Shown: one piece after another, positions 38,613-44,762 of the stretch
Position numbering within the stretch: position 1 is the first letter of the stretch
How the letters are laid out: every line of letters starts with the position of its first letter
Assembly: GCA_017466065.1 (NCBI GenBank)
Contig: JAFTUV010000029.1
Span: 1-64,000, forward strand
From: Bacteroidaceae bacterium
GTDB taxonomy: Bacteria; Bacteroidota; Bacteroidia; Bacteroidales; Bacteroidaceae
Direction of reading: 5' to 3'
DNA length: 64,000 nucleotides
Made by a program: the position numbers and the translations under genes
Notes under the pieces: generated by a model
Databases searched by the model: none
What the model was told of the DNA's origin: nothing
What the model saw: the letters and a program-made list of their open reading frames with translations, nothing else

Positions 38613-38771
38613 TTATTGTTTCTTCCATAAATTGCCCCATTCTCCATTGTGCTTGCCGGCACCGGTTACTCCGCTTTCTTGGTCCTCACCCATAGAAAAT
38701 GAAGTTGCTATAACTTGAACGGTTACAATCTCCTGTGTGGCCACAGTGGGCTTTGTATATATCTTTTTCAT
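38613..38771 (-). CDS. 52-residue Bacteroidales-type small peptide
   Basis: Starts MKKIYTKPTVATQEIVTVQV, continues through an acidic, Gly-rich part (MGEDQESGVTGAGKHNGEWG) and ends LWKKQ. Many Bacteroidales genomes hold 40-60 residue proteins with the same MKKxYxKPxxxxxxI opening and unknown role (from memory). No signal peptide. Before the transposon inserted, its ATG lay 4 nt after the stop of the C10 protease gene, so it was probably translated with that gene; a link such as inhibitor, propeptide or secreted peptide is speculation. The transposon end now lies 20 nt upstream of the ATG. Confidence 0.65.
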   Translation of the reverse strand: MKKIYTKPTVATQEIVTVQVIATSFSMGEDQESGVTGAGKHNGEWGNLWKKQ

Positions 38772-38783
38772 TGTATCAGAATA

Positions 38784-38791
38784 TTATTTTT
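38784..38791. repeat. Left 8-bp target-site duplication
   Basis: TTATTTTT adjoining the left inverted repeat; the same eight bases follow the right one at 41891-41898. IS1595-family elements make 8-bp duplications. Confidence 0.85.
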
Positions 38792-38816
38792 GGTAATTAT
38801 ATATTACTTTACAGTA
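38792..38816 (+). repeat. Left terminal inverted repeat (25 bp)
   Basis: Begins GGTAATTATATATTACTTTA and ends CAGTA; an exact reverse complement of 41866-41890. Similarity stops right after the 25th base. Confidence 0.95.
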
Positions 38817-38850
38817 ACCTGAAATTTCATAAAGAAATTTGATATAATTT

Positions 38851-38879
38851 AAAAAAGGATAGTCTTTAGGAACTAGACT
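38851..38879 (-). terminator. Weak terminator after the left small ORF
   Basis: On the minus strand AGTCT/AGACT stem followed by ATCC and six Ts (38856 to 38851). The stem is only 5 bp, so support is modest. Confidence 0.35.
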
Positions 38880-38906
38880 CTCCTTTGGAGATGTTAGAAG
38901 AACCTA

Positions 38907-39032
38907 TTATTTTCTTTTAGGAAAAGAACGATAATAAGAACGGACATAAACTTTATCACTTTGAATACCTAAAAGGAAATCCGAAAGAGACATCATTTTA
39001 CTATTTTTGATATAGTCTTTTAGACTTACCAT
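38907..39032 (-). CDS. 41-residue transposon peptide with capsid-targeting-like motifs
   Basis: MVSLKDYIKN at the start and MMSLSDFLLG from residue 14, then SDKVYVRSYYRSFPKRK. The minus-strand sequence AGGAGGTG (39039-39046) sits 6 nt before the ATG, an ideal Shine-Dalgarno in DNA whose host hardly uses them, which argues that this is a real gene. It resembles the small gene at the other end of the element (M-[VI]-S-L-K-[DE]-[YF]-[IL] start, DKV[YF]V later). Function unknown; the motif recalls the T4 capsid-targeting sequence MKTYQEFIAE. Confidence 0.65.
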   Translation of the reverse strand: MVSLKDYIKNSKMMSLSDFLLGIQSDKVYVRSYYRSFPKRK

Positions 39033-39038
39033 TTCCAA

Positions 39039-39046
39039 CACCTCCT
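39039..39046 (-). promoter_or_regulatory. Strong Shine-Dalgarno site of the left small ORF
   Basis: AGGAGGTG on the minus strand, 6 nt from the ATG at 39032, full complement of the usual 16S tail. Confidence 0.75.
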
Positions 39047-39101
39047 TTTTAAATAAACACATATCATATCTATGTAGGTTTATTTAGTACAAAAGTACTG
39101 T

Positions 39102-39145
39102 AAAAAGTCCCAAGAATAAAATTTCTATGGGACTTTTTATTTTTC
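39102..39145. terminator. Hairpin upstream of the cargo genes
   Basis: AAAAAGTCCCA (39102-39112) pairs with TGGGACTTTTT (39128-39138), with T-runs on both strands; separates the minus-strand small ORF from the plus-strand cargo and may insulate it from outside transcription. Confidence 0.6.
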
Positions 39146-39209
39146 AATCAAAGTCAACTAAATTATCCAACTAGTTTTATTATATTTATATCATTAAAAC
39201 AGATTTGAT

Positions 39210-39593
39210 ATGGAAAAATTGACAAAAGAACAGGAACGTGGTATTTGTAAATTACTTCATCATACTCATAATGAGGAAATGACACAATATATTCTTAATA
39301 CTATCGGAAAAGTAAATTGGACTAGAGATATATTAAGTGAATGTTCATATGATTATATGACCAAAGAACAGGAGGATTTATTTGAGTCTCTTGGTGGTGG
39401 ATATACAAGTGAAGAGATAGATGAAATTCTTTATAATGATGACGTTAATTTTGAAATATCAGAAAAATTAAAAGAACTAGGTGTAACCAAATATCTTTAT
39501 GAAAATGAGGAATACCTTAATGATATTCGTGAGGGTAGAATCATTTATGAGGGTATTAATGTAGAGGAGATTAAAAATATGTTGTTGGATTAA
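39210..39593 (+). CDS. Cargo protein A: acidic, possible antitoxin
   Basis: 127 residues, strongly acidic, helical, no signal peptide. Contains the segment TKEQE twice (LTKEQERGICKLL at residue 4 and MTKEQEDLFESL near 50), suggesting two related helical units. Its TAA shares a base with the ATG of the next gene (TAATG), so the two products are coupled. An acidic first protein coupled to a basic second is the layout of type II toxin-antitoxin pairs, but no known antitoxin family is recognised. Confidence 0.65.
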   Translation: MEKLTKEQERGICKLLHHTHNEEMTQYILNTIGKVNWTRDILSECSYDYMTKEQEDLFESLGGGYTSEEIDEILYNDDVNFEISEKLKELGVTKYLYENEEYLNDIREGRIIYEGINVEEIKNMLLD

Positions 39594-40270
39594 TGAAAGT
39601 CATATTTACTGGTGAAACAAAAGAAGATTTCCGTAAACACAATGATTATGTTCGTAAACAAAAGAAATCAGACGGACGTAAATATCAATCATATGAATTA
39701 AAAGGGATAAATAAATCCTTTAAGAAGAATCTTGGAGAGAGTTTAGAAAAGATAAAAGAACCCAAAGATTCTATATTTCCTAAAGAATTTGAGTATAGTT
39801 CTGATAGTCATAAAATGTATGTTGATAAAAAGAGTCATTATGTAGTGTTTTATACAGTGGAAACTACTAAAAGAGGTGAGAAGATAATGAAAGTAAGAAG
39901 AAATATTCATTCTACTGAATTAAGAAAAGAACTTGAAGAAAGAGGTATTGAACCACTAAAAGATTGTGATAAATCATTACTTGACGATCTCAAAACGGTG
40001 TATAAAGAAGATGATGTTAAATTAAGAGATGATTCAGAAGACGAAAAAGAAACTAAAGAAGAAATTACTGATCCAGAAACTGGTAAGAAAATAAAAAAGG
40101 TTAAACATACAGGACCAAGAGGAGGTCATTATTATATTAATAATAACGGGGAACATATATATCCTGAAGAATGGAATGAATCAATAAAGAATATGAAAAG
40201 TGTAAAAACATATATAACTGAATCTAAAATGGTTTCGTTAGTAGATTATTTGGAGAAAATGGTTGGATAA
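39593..40270 (+). CDS. Cargo protein B: RelE/ParE-like N-terminus with tail peptides
   Basis: 225 residues. Residues about 1-115 read like a RelE/ParE-type fold (SSDSHKMYVDKKSHYVVFYT, then EKIMKVRRNIHS), by eye only. A charged linker (SEDEKETKEEITDPETGKK) leads to TGPRGGHYYINNNGEHIYPE, a short motif also seen in phage and giant-virus proteins (recalled). The C-terminus holds two capsid-targeting-like peptides in tandem, MKSVKTYITES and MVSLVDYLEK. Coupled to cargo protein A; a hairpin follows the stop. It is not part of the transposition machinery. Confidence 0.65.
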   Translation: MKVIFTGETKEDFRKHNDYVRKQKKSDGRKYQSYELKGINKSFKKNLGESLEKIKEPKDSIFPKEFEYSSDSHKMYVDKKSHYVVFYTVETTKRGEKIMKVRRNIHSTELRKELEERGIEPLKDCDKSLLDDLKTVYKEDDVKLRDDSEDEKETKEEITDPETGKKIKKVKHTGPRGGHYYINNNGEHIYPEEWNESIKNMKSVKTYITESKMVSLVDYLEKMVG

Positions 40271-40273
40271 AAA

Positions 40274-40298
40274 AGAGAAGTGGTTGAGACACTTCTCT
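40274..40298 (+). terminator. Hairpin after the cargo genes
   Basis: AGAGAAGTG and CACTTCTCT around loop GTTGAGA, just after the stop; no T-run follows, so a weak terminator or 3' end stabiliser. Confidence 0.5.
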
Positions 40299-40537
40299 AA
40301 TTAAAGAACCAATTAAGGTAGGAACAATACAAATATAAAAACCCATCCACAACCCACCCAAATCTTTAAATAAGTCTTCTATAGAGACCCATTATAAGAT
40401 TCTTCTGAACAGTATATAAGATACCATCAGATTTACGTCTTATATGAAATTTCATATATGAAATCTTTTATTTAAAATCTATTCATATCACTGTTAAATA
40501 TGAATAGTCTTTGGTTAAACATTTATGAATTAACTCG

Positions 40538-40574
40538 AATAGATACGAATTGGAACTTCGTATCTATTTTTTTT
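40538..40574 (+). terminator. Intrinsic terminator inside the transposon
   Basis: 12-bp stem AATAGATACGAA/TTCGTATCTATT with loop TTGGAAC, then eight Ts. It lies more than 260 nt after the cargo stop, so it may end a separate transcript. Confidence 0.75.
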
Positions 40575-40742
40575 GTGTAAATATGAATAAGGTGGAGAAT
40601 GATTATATATTATGTTTTTCATACACATAAATATAACAAATAAGAACCTAAAGTTTAGTCTTAAAGTGTTAATAATTACAAAATTAAATCATAAATAAAT
40701 TTGAAAAATTCCTTTATTTTTATTATATTTAGGTGTAAGATA

Positions 40743-40748
40743 AAGGAG
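40743..40748 (+). promoter_or_regulatory. Shine-Dalgarno of the transposase
   Basis: AAGGAG placed 6 nt before ATG 40755; decides that start over the in-frame ATG at 40701. Confidence 0.65.
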
Positions 40749-40754
40749 AAGATT

Positions 40755-41693
40755 ATGATTAATTTGAGTGGTTTTAATTCGTTATTTGAGTTGATGAAAA
40801 CTTTCTCTTCAGAAGAAAAATGTATAGAGTATTTGGAGGGAGTTAGATGGGGAGGTAATGTTATATCTCCATTCGATTCCAATTCAAAAGTATATAAATG
40901 TTCCAAAGGATATTGGTGTAAGAAGACCAATAAGATGTTTAATGTTAAAACCAGAACTATCTTTGAAAACTCTAAAATATCATTACAGAAATGGTTCGTT
41001 GCAATATGGTTGATTACATCTCATAAAAAAGGTATCTCTTCACTTCAATTATCAAAGGATATAAATGTAACTCAAAAGACCGGGTGGTTTATGTTACAAC
41101 GTATTAGAAAGTGTTTTGAGATAGAAAATCAACATAAGTTATTCAATACGGTTGAAGTAGATGAAACTTATATTGGAGGTAAAGAAAGAAACAAGAATAT
41201 TAAACCCAACAAAAACGGAACACAAGGTCGTAGTACAAAATCAAAGATTCCCGTAATTGGAATGATAGAACGTAAGGGTAAAATTGTATCCCATATTATT
41301 ACCGATGCAAAATCAGAGACATTAACATCTTCAATCAAAAGAGTAGTAGATAAAGGTTCTACTATATACACCGATGAATGGAAAGGATATTGTAAAATTC
41401 ATACTTTATATGAACACAAATTTGTTAAACACAATAGTAACGAATTTGTAGATGGAGATGTATATACCAATACGATTGAATGTTTTTGGGGATTATTGAA
41501 ACGAGGATTATTAGGAATCTATCATAGGACTTCAAGGAAACACTTACAGATGTACATTGACGAATTTGTTTTTAGATACAATACAAGAACTGTAAATGAT
41601 TTAGAGAGATTTGATATATTATTATCAAATATGACTAATAGGTTAAGGTATAAGGATTTGAGAAATAGTGAACAAAAACTTTATCATTTGTAG
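40755..41693 (+). CDS. IS1595-family transposase (ISXO2-like DDE domain)
   Basis: 312 residues. The N-terminal region (25-70) corresponds to the zinc ribbon but the first cysteine pair is SPFD and the second is CKKT, so metal binding is doubtful; I recall the same variant in other Bacteroidota members. Then the KWFVAIWLITSHKKGISSLQ helix-turn-helix region. Catalytic core: first Asp in VEVDETYIGG, second in IYTDEWKGY, and the NTIECFWGLLKR block with the third acidic/Asn position. Full length and open, so probably functional. Confidence 0.93.
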   Translation: MINLSGFNSLFELMKTFSSEEKCIEYLEGVRWGGNVISPFDSNSKVYKCSKGYWCKKTNKMFNVKTRTIFENSKISLQKWFVAIWLITSHKKGISSLQLSKDINVTQKTGWFMLQRIRKCFEIENQHKLFNTVEVDETYIGGKERNKNIKPNKNGTQGRSTKSKIPVIGMIERKGKIVSHIITDAKSETLTSSIKRVVDKGSTIYTDEWKGYCKIHTLYEHKFVKHNSNEFVDGDVYTNTIECFWGLLKRGLLGIYHRTSRKHLQMYIDEFVFRYNTRTVNDLERFDILLSNMTNRLRYKDLRNSEQKLYHL

Positions 41694-41748
41694 ATTTAGG
41701 TAAAGATTTATTTAATTCATTTAAGAGAAACTCTTTCAAAGAAATCAT
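41635..41748 (-). CDS. 37-residue transposon peptide with capsid-targeting-like start
   Basis: MISLKEFLLNELNKSL, then NDKVFVHYFSNPYTLTY. The minus-strand AGGAGGTG at 41756-41763 lies 7 nt before the ATG. Overlaps the last 59 nt of the transposase gene antisense. Clearly similar to the 41-residue peptide at the other end in both the first ten residues and the DKV[YF]V segment, so the two are paralogues despite facing the same way from opposite ends. Confidence 0.6.
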   Translation of the reverse strand: MISLKEFLLNELNKSLPKSTNDKVFVHYFSNPYTLTY

Positions 41749-41755
41749 ATTTTAA

Positions 41756-41763
41756 CACCTCCT
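41756..41763 (-). promoter_or_regulatory. Strong Shine-Dalgarno site of the right small ORF
   Basis: AGGAGGTG on the minus strand, 7 nt before ATG 41748, identical to the site of the left small ORF. The shared 12-base context AAAGGAGGTGTT at both ends suggests duplication. Confidence 0.7.
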
Positions 41764-41802
41764 TTCTATTAGTTTAAATTTTCATACTAATAAATATGGA
41801 AA

Positions 41803-41833
41803 AAGACCGTAAGATATTTAGTCTTACGGTCTT
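41803..41833. terminator. Hairpin near the right end of the transposon
   Basis: AAGACCGTAAGA (41803-41814) pairs with TCTTACGGTCTT (41822-41833). Probably ends transposase transcription or shields the element from the right flank. Confidence 0.6.
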
Positions 41834-41865
41834 AATTTATGTTAAATATTAGATATATTATAATG

Positions 41866-41890
41866 TACTGTAAAGTAATATATAATTACC
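41866..41890 (-). repeat. Right terminal inverted repeat (25 bp)
   Basis: Exact reverse complement of 38792-38816. Its outermost bases provide the TAA stop now used by the C10 protease gene. Confidence 0.95.
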
Positions 41891-44744
41891 TTATTTTTTT
41901 ACCATTTTTAATGTATATTTCTCCCTTTACCGGCTCTGTTATTCGATGGCCTTGAATGTTGAAAATCGTTCCATCTTGGAAATTTTCAATATCTTCGGGC
42001 GCAATTTCCTTTATTCCTGTGGTGCCGCCTATGTAAATCCTGTATGCCGATTTTGATGCATTGCTGCACTTGAAATAGGCACGATAGGGGAGCACTGTGA
42101 GGCTTTTGGTTATGCGGTTAACCTCGTTCTTTGCGGGCGAGAAGGCGTAGTAGTTCCCATCGCTTGTATCTATCTTCTGGTTGGTGAATGAACCTGTTGT
42201 TTCCCAACCGCCTATGCTTGGTGTCTCTATGGTTGGTGATATTGTAGTTTCGTCACCTGTTATTGCAATGTTGTCCGTTCCTTCTCGCAGAGTATAGAGA
42301 TAGGGGGTGTTTGCCACAGGGGTTGTAACCTCGCTGAATTTCATATATCCGTTGCCACTCTCTGCAAGTTCGTAGAAGATGTAGTTGTTGCTGCTTGCTG
42401 CATCGGGCTCGAAAGGCAGTATTATAGTGGCATATTTCCCTGCTGTAATTGTGCGTGTGTAGCTTGCATCGGCAAAGGTGTTTGCATTTGATATGTCAAA
42501 ATCTGCTGCTTCGCTGTCGTTTAGTGCTAGATGGCAGATTGTGCCCGATGGTATTGAACCTTCTACAATGGAGGGGTTTGAATTGAAGTGTATGTCGGCG
42601 AGTTTGTTGCAAGAATAGAAGGCTCTTGCCGATACATTGGTAACACTGCTTGGGATTGTTACTCCGGCAAGCCCTGTGCAGTAATAGAAAGCGTAGCTGT
42701 CGATTTTCTTTACACTGCTTGGAATGGTTACTCCGGTGAGCCCTGTGCAGAAATAGAATGCGCCGGAACCTATGCTTGTTACTTCGTAGGTGTTGCCGTT
42801 GTAGGTGGTTGTTGCAGGAATTGTTACGTTGCCTGTGTATTCATTTGAATATTCGCTTCGGCTGCTTCCTTTGTGGGTTACGGCAACTGTCTGCTTGGTA
42901 CGGCTTGTTATCTTGTAATAGATGCCGTCGCTTTCAAAATCCTGCGCCGTGCCGGAGGGTATAAGCTCTACTTGCCGTGTGTATATAAGGGTGTCGCCGG
43001 CAATGTCGTTGCAGCTGTATATGTTAATGTCGTGAAATTCTCCGGTAGAGGGCATCGTGGCATATATTGTGTACTCCTTCTCTTTTTGGGCAGGAACGTT
43101 TACGCCTGTGAAATAGTCTGTGTCGTCGATGTAGACGTAGCCGTTGAAGTTGCTGTTTGTGCTGTTTTTCAGTGTCAGCGTGAATTTTGTGCTTTCTCCG
43201 TTGTATATTACCTCGGGATGCTCTATGTTGCTTATTTCGAGAGTTGCTTTTTCATACTCTTTGGGGAGCGATAGTATAGCACTGTCACCTTTCACTGTTA
43301 CTATAAGGTGGTTAAGGTTGCCATTCTCGGCAATTCCTCGCATTATTTTTATTTCATCGCTTCCCGTCTCTTTGTATATTCCCACCATTTTATATTCGCC
43401 GTCGGGTATGGTGGGTATATTAAGATTGAATGTAAGGCTGCTATAATAGTATGCAGGATTCAATGTGAGAGTGTAGCTGTAATGGTTATATGCGACAATT
43501 TCATCGTTGGAGGTTAGTGCAATTCCAAAGTATCCGTCGAATGTTGTTGCTGAACTGTTCTTTACTTTATAAAGCCTTGCAGGGATAGAACTGCGACTGC
43601 GAAGGTATACAGTTTCGGTGGGGGATTCAAAATGTGAGAAGTCGATGATGGCTCCCGCTTCTGTCTGGTTGTCGGGGCTCATTCCGTAGATGATTCCTTG
43701 GCCGGAGCAGTATTCAAGGGCGGCAAGTTCAAAGTAACCGTCCTGATATCCTCCCCAGCCCCAGTTTATGTGGAAGAGGCCGTCGCTGTTGTAGCCGTCG
43801 CATATAAAGGCGTGTCCGCCCGAGGGGCTATCTCCGTGGTAGAATATGGGGCGGGCGTTGTCCAGTTCTGTCATTACAAGGCTGTTCCACTCATCGTATG
43901 TATATACTTCTCTTTGTGTGTAGTTGACACCTTTATAGCCAAAGTTGTTTTTTAGGGCGGATATACATTTGCTGACAGGTGTTCCTGTCGCATTTACACA
44001 GTAGTCGGCATTGGCGGCGGCACCGCAGGCATACATCAACCGGGCAACGGCATTCTGTTGCTCCTCGGTGGCCGAGGAGTTGTAGCTGTTGAGCATATTG
44101 TCCCAGTCGAAGATGTAGTTGTCGAGAGTTTCGTTTATCTCAAAAGCGTGGTCGGTGGTTGTGTGTGATACTGTGCCGGTGGCACTCTCCGGGTACTTGT
44201 GATAGTTTAACAGTTGTGCCATTGCTGTTGCCACACAGCCGGTTACGCTTCGTCCGCCGTGCACCGAGTCGTAGGGGCACAAATTATTATATGGGCTTCT
44301 TTGGTTCCACGAGGTCTTTACCAGCGGTTCCACCGAGGTTGACAGTGTGTAGTTCGTTGCGGCGGCCTTCTCGGGGTTCTCGCGGGCGATTGCCACACTC
44401 TTCTCGACAAGGCCGAGCCACCACTGCACGGCGGGGTTCAGGCTGTCGGGGTTGAAGTTGCCATTGTCGGTGTGTGCGAGGATGGGTTTTAATTGGTCGT
44501 CGCCCGAAACTATCACAAAGCCTCCGTTCTCTTCAATGTCGAAGGCGTAGTAGGAGAGTGCTTCGTCGCTGCCGCTTGCGGAGTTTGCACGGCGGGGTGC
44601 GCTGCTTTGCTTAATCTTTTTGGGAGTCCCTTTCTGTTTGTCAAGATACTCCTGTGCAATCTGTTTCGCTGTTTCAATATCAACAGGGCCTGCGTAGGCT
44701 GTCATCGACAAAAGGATGGCGATGGCCAATAGGGTGGTTCTCAT
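41886..44744 (-). CDS. Secreted C10-family (streptopain-like) cysteine protease with LRR repeats
   Basis: 952 residues. Signal peptide MRTTLLAIAILLSMTAYA, Spi-type propeptide (about 20-135), and peptidase domain with nucleophile Cys170 (SVTGCVATAMAQ) and His311 (SGGHAFICDGY). Then beta-rich domains, three BspA-type LRR units (about 645-720) and a C-terminal segment FNIQGHRITEPVKGEIYIKNGKK of the sorting-tail type common in Bacteroidales secreted proteins. The last codons are AGG TAA from the transposon; without it the end would be KNGKKIIF. Lies 18 nt after the S41 protease gene. Likely a secreted proteinase; active residues are intact. Confidence 0.9.
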   Translation of the reverse strand: MRTTLLAIAILLSMTAYAGPVDIETAKQIAQEYLDKQKGTPKKIKQSSAPRRANSASGSDEALSYYAFDIEENGGFVIVSGDDQLKPILAHTDNGNFNPDSLNPAVQWWLGLVEKSVAIARENPEKAAATNYTLSTSVEPLVKTSWNQRSPYNNLCPYDSVHGGRSVTGCVATAMAQLLNYHKYPESATGTVSHTTTDHAFEINETLDNYIFDWDNMLNSYNSSATEEQQNAVARLMYACGAAANADYCVNATGTPVSKCISALKNNFGYKGVNYTQREVYTYDEWNSLVMTELDNARPIFYHGDSPSGGHAFICDGYNSDGLFHINWGWGGYQDGYFELAALEYCSGQGIIYGMSPDNQTEAGAIIDFSHFESPTETVYLRSRSSIPARLYKVKNSSATTFDGYFGIALTSNDEIVAYNHYSYTLTLNPAYYYSSLTFNLNIPTIPDGEYKMVGIYKETGSDEIKIMRGIAENGNLNHLIVTVKGDSAILSLPKEYEKATLEISNIEHPEVIYNGESTKFTLTLKNSTNSNFNGYVYIDDTDYFTGVNVPAQKEKEYTIYATMPSTGEFHDINIYSCNDIAGDTLIYTRQVELIPSGTAQDFESDGIYYKITSRTKQTVAVTHKGSSRSEYSNEYTGNVTIPATTTYNGNTYEVTSIGSGAFYFCTGLTGVTIPSSVKKIDSYAFYYCTGLAGVTIPSSVTNVSARAFYSCNKLADIHFNSNPSIVEGSIPSGTICHLALNDSEAADFDISNANTFADASYTRTITAGKYATIILPFEPDAASSNNYIFYELAESGNGYMKFSEVTTPVANTPYLYTLREGTDNIAITGDETTISPTIETPSIGGWETTGSFTNQKIDTSDGNYYAFSPAKNEVNRITKSLTVLPYRAYFKCSNASKSAYRIYIGGTTGIKEIAPEDIENFQDGTIFNIQGHRITEPVKGEIYIKNGKKIR
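41891..41898. repeat. Right 8-bp target-site duplication
   Basis: TTATTTTT, matching 38784-38791. Confidence 0.85.
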
Positions 44745-44762
44745 AGTATTAAGGTTCTTTTG

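Larger units (their letters stand above)
40299..40754. other. 456-nt gene-free stretch inside the transposon
   Basis: Very AT-rich without a convincing ORF. Has inverted repeats: a palindrome around ATATGAAATTTCATAT (about 40442-40457), CTATTCATAT/ATATGAATAG (40479-40488, 40498-40507), and an intrinsic terminator at 40538-40574. This could be an RNA gene ending at that terminator or just the transposase leader. Confidence 0.5.
38792..41890. mobile_element. IS1595-type transposon with cargo, 3099 bp
   Basis: Bounded by perfect 25-bp inverted repeats and an 8-bp target duplication TTATTTTT. Contents: minus-strand 41-residue ORF, a two-gene plus-strand cargo, an unannotated 480-nt AT-rich stretch, the ISXO2-like DDE transposase, and a minus-strand 37-residue ORF overlapping the transposase 3' end. 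Base composition is far more AT-rich (about a quarter GC in lines counted by hand) than the flanks. Several of its genes have Shine-Dalgarno sites, unlike host genes. It inserted at the 3' end of a C10 protease gene. Both repeats are intact and the transposase is open, so it may be active. Confidence 0.93.

Noticed and set aside
40701..40754. Longer N-terminus of the transposase
   Set aside because: The Shine-Dalgarno AAGGAG sits 6 nt before ATG 40755, inside the longer frame, and the extra residues are not seen in the family.
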